From: Aliiglaciecola sp. LCG003
Lineage (GTDB): Bacteria > Pseudomonadota > Gammaproteobacteria > Enterobacterales > Alteromonadaceae
Reading direction: 5' to 3'
Length of the DNA stretch: 64,000 nt
Assembly (NCBI RefSeq): GCF_030316135.1
Contig: NZ_CP128185.1
Coordinates: forward strand, 1,116,001-1,180,000
Shown here: positions 1-8,906 of the stretch, one piece after another
How positions within the stretch are numbered: the first letter of the stretch is position 1
How the letters are laid out: every line of letters begins with the position of its first letter
The notes under the pieces: generated by a model
Told to the model about the DNA's origin: nothing
The model's input: the letters and a program-made list of their open reading frames with translations, nothing else
The model's database searches: none
Made by a program: the position numbers and the translations under genes

Positions 1-151
1 TGGCTTCGCCCATTGCATATTGTTGTGGATTTTTATCATCTAGAATGTATAGGGCGATCGTGCTTCCATCCGAACAGGCTTCGCGCAATGCGGGGTTGTC
101 CCGTAACCGCAGGTCCTGTCGAAACCACATGATGTTGATCTGTTTATTCAA
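1..151 (-). CDS. Deoxyribodipyrimidine photolyase / cryptochrome family, N-terminal fragment (runs off the left edge)
   Basis: Only the first ~50 codons lie in the window. The reverse-strand reading gives a start followed by MWFRQDLRLRDNPAL, then an EA and an IALYILDD stretch. This is the signature N terminus (photolyase alpha/beta antenna domain) of FAD-dependent light-driven DNA repair enzymes. The start is uncertain. I prefer the TTG at 151, which has GGA nine bases upstream and puts the conserved Trp near residue 9, as is usual in the family. An in-frame ATG at 220 would add 23 residues behind only a close-spaced AAAGG, and the ATG at 130 has no visible ribosome site. The gene diverges from the metallohydrolase at 294. 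The catalytic and FAD domains lie outside the window, so CPD versus other specificity cannot be judged. Confidence 0.8.
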   Translation of the reverse strand, partial: MNKQINIMWFRQDLRLRDNPALREACSDGSTIALYILDDKNPQQYAMGEA

Positions 152-293
152 AGTTGCTGTTCCATTGTGACCCGTGTGGGCAATAATATGTTTACTCGCT
201 TTTAATGGAATTGGATCCATTGACCTTTTGTACAATCGTTCAAAAATCGGTATAACTCTTAATTAGTAATATCAGTTTAAGAGAAGTACAGCG

Positions 294-1424
294 GTGCACA
301 ATCAGTTTTCTAAAGAATATTTAGTCGTGGCGCAAAATGCCTCCGGTCGCAATATGAATGTGCCCCTGTATCGATTTAAAGGCAGCCAACCAGGTCCTAA
401 AGTTTATATTCAAAGTTCAATTCACGGTGCCGAAGTCCAAGGCAACGTCGTAATTTATCACCTGATTCAAATCTTAAAAACACAACAAATATTTGGTGAA
501 ATTACCTTAGTGCCCAATTGCAATCCAGTAGGAACCAATATCAAAGCTGGAGAATATACCCTAGGTCGCTTTGACCCTGTTAATGGTACAAACTGGAATC
601 GAGGATATTATTTCGATTCCGAATTGGTTGAACAATTCGCACTAACAGTCGCGGATGATGAACCACTAGCCGCTATGAAAGATCGCTTTCGCCAAGCGAT
701 TAAACAAAAAATCGATGAACGTTTGAATAGTACTTGGGGATTGGGGCTGGCTCAGCAACTGAATCTCAAGTTACAACAACTGGCGTTTGATGCAGACATC
801 GTGATTGATATCCACAATGGTCCAGTGTCGACCCGACATATCTATGTGCCCGAATATGCAAAAGCATCCGCCTCACTGTTTAATATTCCCCATGTGATAC
901 TTATTCCTAACAAGTTTGCTGGAGCATTGGATGAAGCAACATTTTGTCACTGGTGGACCTTACAGAAACTGTTGGCCTGCAAAACTGGCGTTGATGTTGA
1001 TTTAAATGTCGAGGCTTTTACCTTAGAAATGGGCAGCCAAGAAGTGATTGATTTTGATGAGGGCAAATACGATGCAAGTAGCATCTTATCTTACCTCAAT
1101 GCCAAACACTGTCTGGTCGAGGCCGATTATCAGCCGAAGAACATGCAGCGGGTGGCCGTGACATTAGAAAACTATAAAATTCTTTACACCCGTCAAGGGG
1201 GCATTGTGGAATATATGGCTAAGCCTGGTAGTTACCTCAAGGAAGGCCAACCCTTAGCCAAGATTTTAAATGTAGATGAATTGGAGAATGAAAGAGCAAC
1301 TGAAACCATCACTGCGCCTTGCGATCTGATCCCTATTTTACATTTCCCATCGGCATCTGTACTCAGTGGCACGCAATTGTATAAGTGTTTCACCCATTTC
1401 TTTTTGCTCACTGAAGCAACATAA
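294..1424 (+). CDS. Succinylglutamate desuccinylase/aspartoacylase-family (M14-like) zinc hydrolase
   Basis: This 376-residue protein belongs to the AstE/AspA branch of the M14 carboxypeptidase fold, which hydrolyses N-acyl amino acids or related amides. Visible zinc ligands are H44 and E47 in IHGAEVQG and a third His near H174 in DIHNGP. E245 in TLEMGS is the likely catalytic glutamate. The NPVGTN segment (about 77-82) is family-typical. The last ~90 residues, starting GGIVEYMAKPGSYLKEG, look like the barrel-shaped C-terminal domain common in this subfamily. The start is GTG, supported by GAGAAG seven bases upstream. It is much longer than the ordinary AstE of arginine catabolism relative to its catalytic core, and there are no ast genes around it, so the substrate is unknown. 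Confidence 0.85.
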   Translation: MHNQFSKEYLVVAQNASGRNMNVPLYRFKGSQPGPKVYIQSSIHGAEVQGNVVIYHLIQILKTQQIFGEITLVPNCNPVGTNIKAGEYTLGRFDPVNGTNWNRGYYFDSELVEQFALTVADDEPLAAMKDRFRQAIKQKIDERLNSTWGLGLAQQLNLKLQQLAFDADIVIDIHNGPVSTRHIYVPEYAKASASLFNIPHVILIPNKFAGALDEATFCHWWTLQKLLACKTGVDVDLNVEAFTLEMGSQEVIDFDEGKYDASSILSYLNAKHCLVEADYQPKNMQRVAVTLENYKILYTRQGGIVEYMAKPGSYLKEGQPLAKILNVDELENERATETITAPCDLIPILHFPSASVLSGTQLYKCFTHFFLLTEAT

Positions 1425-1584
1425 AAGTGCTTTACTCAGGGATCCCTTCTGGCATACTCATGGTTAGTTGTTGTGCTCAAGGCACATATAGTACAAGGAA
1501 GTAATATCATTTTGTTAACCTCTCCCAACCAATTTAGTTGTGCGTTTTCGGCAGATCCTCTTATGACAACGAGGAAATACTAAA

Positions 1585-2265
1585 TTGCCCATCGACAATC
1601 AAATTCAGCTCGAAACCGCAGAGGGGATCGATATCCAAATAACACCTGCTGGAATTGGGGTTAGAACCGCGGCCTTTGTTTACGATTTATTGATACGTTT
1701 AGTGATATTAGCCGCTGCGGCTATGATACTGGGTTACCTGGGCCAAATGGGAGTAGGGATGATGTTGATCATTTACTTCTTTGTGGAATGGTTATACCCG
1801 GTGGTTTTTGAAATTCTTAAAGGCGACACGCCAGGCAAAAAAGCCTTCGGTTTGGCAGTTGTGTATGACAATGGTTTACCCATTACGCTTTCCGGTTCTT
1901 TGACCCGCAATTTATTTCGCGCTATCGATTTTTTGCCATCTTTTTATTTCATAGGTGGGATCTGTATGGTGCTCACCCACAACTCGAAACGTTTGGGCGA
2001 TATATTAGCCGGTAGTATGGTGGTTTATCGCCAGAAGCCTACCGTCAGTCATCATTTTAGTTATGAAAAAGCACTCAATCTAGAATTGCCATTAGATACA
2101 GAAGCACAAAATGCAATCATCTCATTTGCCGAGCGTAGTAAAACCCTTAGCAAACAACGTCAGCAGGAACTAGCCAATATTTTGTCTGAACTTGTGGACG
2201 CTCAAGGAGATGAAGGGGTGATTAAATTGAAGTCTGTCGCAGCGGGGCTGATTGGTAAATCATGA
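1585..2265 (+). CDS. RDD family membrane protein, first gene of the MoxR operon
   Basis: The 226-residue protein has an RDD domain at about residues 22-150. Membrane segments lie near 28-48, 55-75 and 118-135, and the LFRAIDF and RLGDILAGSMVVY motifs are typical of the family. A soluble C-terminal tail (about 155-226) is rich in Glu, Lys and Gln. The start is TTG, chosen because a strong GAGGAAA lies seven bases upstream. The gene opens a tightly packed operon in which every following gene overlaps the previous one. RDD proteins commonly accompany SpoIIM-like, DUF4129, MoxR and DUF58 proteins; their biochemical role is not settled, with transport or cation exchange proposed for some members. 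Confidence 0.88.
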   Translation: MPIDNQIQLETAEGIDIQITPAGIGVRTAAFVYDLLIRLVILAAAAMILGYLGQMGVGMMLIIYFFVEWLYPVVFEILKGDTPGKKAFGLAVVYDNGLPITLSGSLTRNLFRAIDFLPSFYFIGGICMVLTHNSKRLGDILAGSMVVYRQKPTVSHHFSYEKALNLELPLDTEAQNAIISFAERSKTLSKQRQQELANILSELVDAQGDEGVIKLKSVAAGLIGKS

Positions 2266-3221
2266 AACAGCAAGATTTTGTCACTCAGCGTCAATCGGAC
2301 TGGAAGTTGTTCAGCGAAGCAATCAAAGATCCCAATAATATTGCGCTAGGTGATATTGATATTCCTCATCTTTACCGTCAACTTAGCCATGATTTGGCGT
2401 TGGCCAAAAGCCGCAATTATAGTCCGGCAATTGTTACTCGTTTAAATGAAATGTTGGTTCAGGGCCAGCAGTATCTATACAAACCCAGTAATCGGCTTGT
2501 GACTCCGTTATGGCAGTTTTTACGTTACGACTTTCCAGCCCATCTGCGAGCATTAAGGGCCTATGTAATTTGGGCGCACATCCTATTTTACGGCGTTGCC
2601 TTGCTAACATTTACTGTGACTATCATTGAGCCGGATTTTGTTTGGAATGTTATGCCAAACTCTCAAGTCACGAGTTTAGAAAGTATGTATGACCCTGCAT
2701 CAGAGCACTTTGGCAAAGAGCGCGCCTCCGATAGCGATTTTTTGATGTTTGGCCATTATATCCAAAATAATATTTCCATTGCTTTCCAATGTTTCGTGGG
2801 AGGCCTCATTTTAGGCTTCGGTAGCTTATATTTTGTGGTGTTCAATGCGATTTTCTTGGGGGCCGTGAGTGGACATATCGTCAATATTGGCTACTCATCA
2901 ACCTTCTTTTCATTTGTGGTCACCCACGGCGCATTTGAGCTTACTGCCATTGTGTTATCTGCCGCAGCTGGTGGCGTCATCGGTATGCATTTACTTCGAC
3001 CGGGCCAACTGTCACGATTATCTGCGCTTAAAAGGGCGTCTAAACTGGCATTCCCGGTGATCTTTGGGGCATTTTTGATGCTGGTGGTAGCGGCTTTCAT
3101 AGAGGCTTTCTGGTCGAGCAGCCAAACTATCCCTAATGTGGTCAAGTATCTAGTCGGGGCTGGTTTTTGGATATGGATATTGTTGTATATTTTCCCTAGG
3201 GACAAGCATGCAGCTAGATAA
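2262..3221 (+). CDS. Stage II sporulation protein M (SpoIIM/DUF95)-like membrane protein
   Basis: The 319-residue protein has a cytoplasmic N-terminal third followed by five or so hydrophobic segments between about 105 and 312. The segment NISIAFQCFVGGLILGFGS and the later VTHGAFELTAIVLSAAAG are the hallmark of the SpoIIM family; HG-FE is the most conserved block. In non-sporulating bacteria this family is found next to MoxR and DUF58 genes and is not a sporulation factor. The start overlaps the RDD gene by ATGA, indicating translational coupling. The function is unknown beyond a membrane partner in the MoxR system. Confidence 0.86.
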   Translation: MKQQDFVTQRQSDWKLFSEAIKDPNNIALGDIDIPHLYRQLSHDLALAKSRNYSPAIVTRLNEMLVQGQQYLYKPSNRLVTPLWQFLRYDFPAHLRALRAYVIWAHILFYGVALLTFTVTIIEPDFVWNVMPNSQVTSLESMYDPASEHFGKERASDSDFLMFGHYIQNNISIAFQCFVGGLILGFGSLYFVVFNAIFLGAVSGHIVNIGYSSTFFSFVVTHGAFELTAIVLSAAAGGVIGMHLLRPGQLSRLSALKRASKLAFPVIFGAFLMLVVAAFIEAFWSSSQTIPNVVKYLVGAGFWIWILLYIFPRDKHAAR

Positions 3222-4767
3222 TATCGCAATAGAAATAAAGCCACGAAGCAGTTGGAGCTCTTTCGACCTTGGGTGTCGAATGGCGGTAACTTGGTGGCGC
3301 TCGTTAATCGGTTTTTGGTTAGTCGTTACTTTGCCATTATTTGTGTTGTTAAACGCTTGGGATTTGACCTGGGGTATGTTGATTTTTTGGTGGTGCAAGC
3401 CATTATATGAAAAAGGTTTATTGTATATTTTAAGTCGAGCAGTATTTGGCGAAAGAATATCGATTAAGCAAGCACTCAGAGCATGGCCTGCAGAGCTGAA
3501 AAAGGATTGGTTTACCACACTGACCTGGCGTCGCTTGTCTCCAGCACGTGGCTTTAACTTGGCAGTCGCCCAGTTGGAAGGACTTACTGGAGTAAAACGT
3601 GCCAACCGACTCAATGTGTTACATCGCACCACAGATGACAATTCCGCTTGGTGGACAATCATTTGTGTGCACTGGGAAAGCTTCTTGTTTATGGGCCTGG
3701 TTGCCTTGGTGGGTTTCATAGTGCCGCAAGGCATTGATATCAATTTCTGGCAGATATTCTCCAGTGAAGATGGGCAGATTTCGTTGCTTTTCAATATCTT
3801 CTTGTATCTGGTATACGCTATGGTTGCACCGTTTTATATCAGTGGTAGCTTCGCTGCATATTTGAATAGGCGGATCACTTTGGAAGCATGGGACATTGAG
3901 CTTAGCTTTAAAAAGTTAATCCAAAAACAGCCAAAGGGAATACGAGGTAAGGCCATTTCTACATTGGCTGCAGTCACCTTGCTAGTATGTTTAAGCGGTT
4001 TTCCGCAGCATCAAGCGTTAGCAGATGAAACCGCAGGTTCAGACAGCGTAGTGACTGATTTGTTAAATAATACCCAGTTAAAGGATAGCAAGCCCAGAGA
4101 CGTCGATAACATTGAGTTTGAATCTGAAATCAGGATCGAGAGGATTCTAGCTAATCCACCGTTCAGTAGCGAGGAAACCGTTAAAAAATTGCGCTGGATT
4201 GAAGAGGCTCCTGAACAAGTGGAAGAATCCAAAGACAGCGAATTTTGGCCATGGCTAACATCCATAATGAAAATCGTTTCAGCCATATCAGAGCTGGTTT
4301 TATGGTTGGTTTTCGGTGGTCTCTTGGTCGCCTTAATCTATTTTTTTAGAGACCACATTCGTTCACTGTTTACGCCTAGTGGTAAAGCAGATACCTCTGA
4401 GCCCATGAGTATGATGTCTTTTAGCCAAGCATATCAAGGTGATGACTTACCCGATGATCCCGCCAGCGAAATGGATCAGCTAATGGCAAGGGGGGCTTAT
4501 CGACAGTTATTGTCACTAATGTTGATCACTAGCTTGATGGAAATAAGCAAACAACAAGCTCTCCCGCTGACCAAGTCGATGACTGAACGTGAATGTTTAA
4601 ACGTTATCAAGCAAAGTATTGTTGGTGAGCGAAGTGAATACATGCACAGTTTGATTGATACCTGGGTGAAACTTGCTTGGGCTCATCAATGGCCACAGCT
4701 AAGTAAAATGCAGCAGCTTAGCGAACAATGGAAATCATTATTTAGTGCATCGCAGGCGGTTGCATGA
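3208..4767 (+). CDS. DUF4129 domain-containing membrane protein
   Basis: The 519-residue protein is multi-spanning. There are N-terminal hydrophobic segments around residues 30-60 and 155-215, another near 250 that looks like a cleavable or anchor segment, and one near 350-375. The C-terminal soluble part (about 420-510) includes GAYRQLLSLMLITSLM and the ERECL motif, matching the DUF4129 pattern of MoxR-operon proteins. A charged linker (about 275-345) is probably periplasmic. The gene overlaps the SpoIIM-like gene by 14 bases and the next gene by ATGA. Role inferred: an envelope component of a MoxR-assisted complex. No enzymatic motif is visible. Confidence 0.8.
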   Translation: MQLDNIAIEIKPRSSWSSFDLGCRMAVTWWRSLIGFWLVVTLPLFVLLNAWDLTWGMLIFWWCKPLYEKGLLYILSRAVFGERISIKQALRAWPAELKKDWFTTLTWRRLSPARGFNLAVAQLEGLTGVKRANRLNVLHRTTDDNSAWWTIICVHWESFLFMGLVALVGFIVPQGIDINFWQIFSSEDGQISLLFNIFLYLVYAMVAPFYISGSFAAYLNRRITLEAWDIELSFKKLIQKQPKGIRGKAISTLAAVTLLVCLSGFPQHQALADETAGSDSVVTDLLNNTQLKDSKPRDVDNIEFESEIRIERILANPPFSSEETVKKLRWIEEAPEQVEESKDSEFWPWLTSIMKIVSAISELVLWLVFGGLLVALIYFFRDHIRSLFTPSGKADTSEPMSMMSFSQAYQGDDLPDDPASEMDQLMARGAYRQLLSLMLITSLMEISKQQALPLTKSMTERECLNVIKQSIVGERSEYMHSLIDTWVKLAWAHQWPQLSKMQQLSEQWKSLFSASQAVA

Positions 4768-5951
4768 CATCAGCAAACCTCAAACCCGTTAGCCATTACC
4801 AACGTTACACTGTAATGGTGATTTTAACCCTGATGGGTTTAATTTTGGCTGGGTATGTTTACAAAAACGTCGAAATCTACGAGCAAAAAAGTTTCACGGG
4901 ATTTTCCGAAGAAGCGCGTAAAGAACCCTATTTAGCAGCCAAATATCTACTTGAAGAAGATGGTAAAAAAGTCACTTTATTGAATGATTACCGGCTATTG
5001 TATGGGCAATCTACAGCCGGTGTTTACCCTCAAAATAAAGACACCATTATATTCAGTGAAGGTGAAATTGCCCTGTCGCAAGCATTATCAGACAAATTGC
5101 TGGAGTGGGTAGAAAATGGTGGTCACCTGATCCTCGCTTTAAATGCGACAACTGAGGATGACGGGTTTAGAGCTAATGCATTGATTAAACAACTGGGTTT
5201 AGGGGTGATTTGGAAGGATTCAGATGATTTTGCCGAATCTAATATATATCCCTATGCAACCGAGATTATCAATCAAGATGATCAGGTCATGATGATCAAT
5301 TTAGAGAACACATATCGACTAAATCTGCCGCAAAGCGACAACATTTTTTACACCGCAGGGGACGAACAGGGTGTAACATTTGCCCAGATGGATTCAGGAA
5401 ATGGTTTGATAACCCTAATGACTGACGCCTACATCTGGGATAACCAACAGATCGCAGAAGAAGATAATGTCGCGCTACTGATCGAGTTAGCCGGAAGCTC
5501 ACCGCATGTTTATTTCTTTACTGCCAAAGAATTGCCTCATTGGTTTTCATTGTTATATAACTATTCACCATTCTTTATTTGGTTGGCTATTTGCCTGTTA
5601 ATCTTACTTATGTGGCGGGCAGCAGTGCGAATTGGTCCGGTGTTAAATATTGATGAACACCGGTACTCGCCCTTTTCAATGCACATCAAAGCGGCCGGTG
5701 AATTTTATTGGCGAACTGACAAACAGTTGAGCTTACAAGCTGTCGTTCGCCAAGCAATTTTAGTTGAATTGGCTAAGAAACGCCCGTCTAGCAAAGGCGC
5801 ACACAAGAGCGAGATTATTGCTCAACTTAGTGCTATTAGCCACTGGCCAAGTGAAACCATAGACCTGCTTATGTTCAACCAGAACAAATTAAATGAAACC
5901 CAGTTTACTCAAAGAATAGCGAGCTTGCAGACGCTCAGGAAAATGATATGA
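4764..5951 (+). CDS. DUF4350 domain-containing membrane protein
   Basis: The 395-residue protein has one N-terminal membrane anchor (about 15-36). A periplasmic DUF4350 domain follows (about 45-230), with motifs such as AKYLLEEDGKKVTLL and LLEWVENGGHLILA that resemble a GATase-like Rossmann fold. A second membrane segment lies at about 270-290, and a cytoplasmic tail of about 100 residues ends the protein. It fits the usual fourth place in RDD/SpoIIM/DUF4129/DUF4350/MoxR/DUF58 operons. It overlaps both neighbours by ATGA. Catalysis is unlikely, since no nucleophile motif is evident; a ligand-binding or structural role is inference. Confidence 0.82.
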   Translation: MTSANLKPVSHYQRYTVMVILTLMGLILAGYVYKNVEIYEQKSFTGFSEEARKEPYLAAKYLLEEDGKKVTLLNDYRLLYGQSTAGVYPQNKDTIIFSEGEIALSQALSDKLLEWVENGGHLILALNATTEDDGFRANALIKQLGLGVIWKDSDDFAESNIYPYATEIINQDDQVMMINLENTYRLNLPQSDNIFYTAGDEQGVTFAQMDSGNGLITLMTDAYIWDNQQIAEEDNVALLIELAGSSPHVYFFTAKELPHWFSLLYNYSPFFIWLAICLLILLMWRAAVRIGPVLNIDEHRYSPFSMHIKAAGEFYWRTDKQLSLQAVVRQAILVELAKKRPSSKGAHKSEIIAQLSAISHWPSETIDLLMFNQNKLNETQFTQRIASLQTLRKMI

Positions 5952-6997
5952 ATGATTCAGAATTAGAAAGCTCCACCATGTCGCCACCGGTACCAGATGA
6001 AAGTGTTCAGCCAGAGTATACCCCCTCAGAGGTGCTAGATGATGCAATCCTTGCCCGTGCCAGCGAGCAAATCAGCGCCCTCAAAGCAAACGTTCAAAAA
6101 GTGTTGATTGGTCAAAATGAAGTGGTAGAACAAGTCATCATTGCCTTTATTGCTGGTGGACATGTGTTGCTGGAGGGCGTTCCGGGCTTAGGCAAAACAT
6201 TGCTTATTCGAGCCTTAGCAAAGAGCATTGCGTTGGATTACAAACGGGTGCAGTTCACGCCTGATTTGATGCCAGCCGATGTTACCGGCCATTCAATGTT
6301 GGATATGGCTTCGGGCAAATTTACAGTGCGTAAAGGCCCAGCATTTACCCACTTATTATTGGCCGATGAAATTAACCGAGCACCAGCCAAGACACAAGCA
6401 GCACTTCTGGAGGTGATGCAGGAATATCAGATCACCATCGATGGTCAAAGTATGCCGCTGGAAACCCCCTTTATGGTGCTCGCCACCCAGAACCCCATCG
6501 ATAACGAAGGTACCTATCCTCTGCCAGAAGCTGAACTGGACCGCTTTATGTTAAAAGTGCTGGTCAGCTATCCTGAGCCTGACGATGAAATTGCACTAAC
6601 CAAACTCAATACCGAAAAGCAAACCGGTATAGTCAGCACTCACATAGAGGCAGTACTCAGTAAGCAAGATGCTATTGAATTGCGTGAGTTGGCCAGCAAA
6701 GTATTGATCGATGATAAAGTAATTGAATATGCTGTTGGTTTGGTCCGTACTACTCGTGTGTGGGACGGTATCGCCCATGGTGCTGGGATCCGAGCCAGTA
6801 TTGCTCTGGTCCAAGCAGCCAAGGTGAAAGCGCTATGTGAAGGGCAGGGTTTTGTTACACCGGATCATGTCAAAGATATGCTTATGCCAGTGTTGCGTCA
6901 TCGCATTATATTGTCTGCTGAACGTGAAATAGCCGGTTCTAGCCCAGAAAGCGTGTTAAATGAGATTTTACAGCAGGCTGAAGCACCCCGACAATGA
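5948..6997 (+). CDS. MoxR-family AAA+ ATPase
   Basis: This 349-residue ATPase shows Walker A GVPGLGKT (about 76-83), Walker B LLLADEINRA (about 138-147), the MoxR-specific QAALLEVMQE block, and sensor 1 in ATQNPID. MoxR ATPases act as chaperones that insert cofactors or assemble complexes, often together with von Willebrand-type or DUF58 proteins encoded next door. The first ~40 residues are acidic and low in complexity, longer than in the compact family members. ATGA overlaps on both sides make it part of one co-translated six-gene operon. The client protein is not identifiable from this locus. Confidence 0.93.
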   Translation: MNDSELESSTMSPPVPDESVQPEYTPSEVLDDAILARASEQISALKANVQKVLIGQNEVVEQVIIAFIAGGHVLLEGVPGLGKTLLIRALAKSIALDYKRVQFTPDLMPADVTGHSMLDMASGKFTVRKGPAFTHLLLADEINRAPAKTQAALLEVMQEYQITIDGQSMPLETPFMVLATQNPIDNEGTYPLPEAELDRFMLKVLVSYPEPDDEIALTKLNTEKQTGIVSTHIEAVLSKQDAIELRELASKVLIDDKVIEYAVGLVRTTRVWDGIAHGAGIRASIALVQAAKVKALCEGQGFVTPDHVKDMLMPVLRHRIILSAEREIAGSSPESVLNEILQQAEAPRQ

Positions 6998-8331
6998 AAC
7001 GAATAGCTCTGCGTCCGGCTCGACGCTTAATCCATACCGTCGGTTTCTTATGCGTATTTGCGTTACTTTTCCCGTTGTTGGTTATTTGGAACGGACTGCA
7101 TCAGTTGAGTGCAGTCCCCTTGGCTTTTGCCAGCGTACTATTGGGGGTTCTGTGTTATGACTTATTTAATAGTCGAAGGCAGCCTTGGATAGCGGTCAAG
7201 CGTGATATTCCCACCAACCTTTCAGTCCATGTCGCGCAAAAGGTGAGTGTCGCTTTAGCAAATCGAGGTCCATTCGAGCTTGATATCGAATGCATTGAAC
7301 ATATTCCCGAACATTGGATTAGCCCACGCCTTCCCCATAAATGTGCACTGGCACCTGGTCAGATAGCTGAATTTGAATATAGCATCACACCTACTCAACG
7401 GGGCAAGTCGCTTATTCCGGCTACCGAGGTTGTCATTAGATCGCGACTTGGATTCTGGCAATTCAGCTGGTTGATAGCGCACCATAGCGAGCATAAAGTC
7501 TTCCCCAATTTTAATGCAATATCAGATCTAGCTGGCTTACAAGGCAGTGTTAATCTAACTCAGGCAGGACTTAAAAAATTCAACAAACGAGGCAGTGGCA
7601 TGGATTTTATGCAACTGCGAGATTATCGCGAAGGGGAGAGTATTCGCCAGATTGATTGGCGTGCCACCAGTCGTTTTAATAAATTGATATCCAAAGAGTA
7701 CCAAGAAGAGAAAAACCAACACGTGATTATAATGCTCGACTCTGGTCGACGCATGCGAGTACAAGATGATGAACTTAGCTATTTTGATCACGCCCTCAAT
7801 TCGCTAATAATGTTGTCTTATACCGCATTGAAAAATGGTGATAACCTCAGTCTGCAAAGCTTCGGTAGTGAATCACGTTGGTTAAGTCATGTGCGCGGAG
7901 CGAAAAATGTTGGGCGAGTGATGAATCACTTTTATGATTTGTATCCGCAAAAAATTGCCAGTGACTATCTGGCTGCTGCGCAAGAGTTGTTGCTAAAACA
8001 GCCCAAACGGGCGCTTATCTTATTAGTGAGTTGTTTGCGTGATGAAGATTTTGCTGATCTGCTCAAAGCGGTTCAGTTATTAAAAGCCAAGCATCTTGTT
8101 GCTGTGATCAGTATTGAAGAGCCGATATACCAACAGATTGAATCCCAGCAGGTTGAAAATTTCGATGATGCGCTTAGTTATGCCTCGGCGATTAAACTAA
8201 AAACATCCATTGAGCAAAACATGCAGCGCTTGCGACACAACGGCGTGATGTGCATTCACGGGCCCGCACATCATTTGACTCCAAGTGTACTAAATACCTA
8301 CTTAAGTGTGAAAAAAGCGGGATTGTTATAA
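6994..8331 (+). CDS. DUF58 domain-containing protein
   Basis: The 445-residue protein has two membrane segments near its N terminus (about 15-55). An immunoglobulin-like region follows, then the DUF58 core with GSGMDFMQLRDYREGE and IRQIDWRATSR (about 200-228), the family signature. After the core, VIIMLDSGRRMR resembles the first strand and MIDAS-like DxS of a von Willebrand A fold. DUF58 proteins pair with MoxR ATPases. It is the last gene of the operon, and the ORF after it runs the other way. No clear terminator hairpin was seen in the 87 bases that follow. Confidence 0.88.
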   Translation: MKRIALRPARRLIHTVGFLCVFALLFPLLVIWNGLHQLSAVPLAFASVLLGVLCYDLFNSRRQPWIAVKRDIPTNLSVHVAQKVSVALANRGPFELDIECIEHIPEHWISPRLPHKCALAPGQIAEFEYSITPTQRGKSLIPATEVVIRSRLGFWQFSWLIAHHSEHKVFPNFNAISDLAGLQGSVNLTQAGLKKFNKRGSGMDFMQLRDYREGESIRQIDWRATSRFNKLISKEYQEEKNQHVIIMLDSGRRMRVQDDELSYFDHALNSLIMLSYTALKNGDNLSLQSFGSESRWLSHVRGAKNVGRVMNHFYDLYPQKIASDYLAAAQELLLKQPKRALILLVSCLRDEDFADLLKAVQLLKAKHLVAVISIEEPIYQQIESQQVENFDDALSYASAIKLKTSIEQNMQRLRHNGVMCIHGPAHHLTPSVLNTYLSVKKAGLL

Positions 8332-8418
8332 GCCATTTTTGAGCTAGGACATGTCGGCAGAGTACTTATAAAATCTGACCATATATAGTTATCCTCCAAG
8401 GCGAGGGCAATCACCAAT

Positions 8419-8823
8419 TTAGCCTAACTTAGTATTTAACCAGCTTAGGGCTTCTTGTTCAGACTCAAAGAAGCCGTGACTGATATCGCTTTGGGTATAT
8501 ATTTCGCTCCAGAACTGCTTTACTGTGCTGATATATTCTACATCTATTAATACCACAGCGGTTGCCTTCAGCCCCATGATTTTAGCCTGCTTGATGGTTT
8601 CTACAAAAATCAATTTAGCTTCAGGCGGCACTAATGGCTCGCCAGATAACAAAACGATGCTCGCCCAGGGAGAGTGCATGATTTTTTGCCGATAGGCCAT
8701 GACCTCTTTTTGATAAAGCAGGACCATTTCCAAATTAGCGGGGCCATGTCCTTCTATGACTAATATTTGATCTTGTGTCGACAACTTCAAATTGCCATGA
8801 ACGGGAAAGTTTCTTTGATTCAT
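8419..8823 (-). CDS. Small STAS-like protein of unknown function (paralogue of the protein at 25830)
   Basis: The 134-residue soluble protein has an alternating beta/alpha pattern: ILVIEGHGPANLEM, then ASIVLLSGEPLVPPEA, then KATAVVLIDV, ending in EALSWLNTKLG. This layout resembles SpoIIAA/STAS-like single-domain proteins, but no phospho-acceptor Ser is obvious, so the family call is tentative. It is clearly homologous to the protein at 25830-26273: both share a G-x-GP-N-E start, PWA...L-GE-x-x-PP-A, KQ-x-x-SE-Y and a closing FF...A-x-WL. It is encoded downstream of hemN on the same strand with an 83-base gap, so co-transcription is possible. Function unknown. Confidence 0.6.
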   Translation of the reverse strand: MNQRNFPVHGNLKLSTQDQILVIEGHGPANLEMVLLYQKEVMAYRQKIMHSPWASIVLLSGEPLVPPEAKLIFVETIKQAKIMGLKATAVVLIDVEYISTVKQFWSEIYTQSDISHGFFESEQEALSWLNTKLG

Positions 8824-8906
8824 TCATACCTCTGGCTGCGGTCAAAAAGTTTGGGAAAATATAGTCCCTCCTCACCGGTATGAGGGTATCAACAAAACAT
8901 GACCAA

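Noticed and set aside
2891-3794. Long minus-strand frames opposite the SpoIIM and DUF4129 genes
   Set aside because: Both lie wholly or mostly opposite well-supported operon genes and match no protein family pattern.
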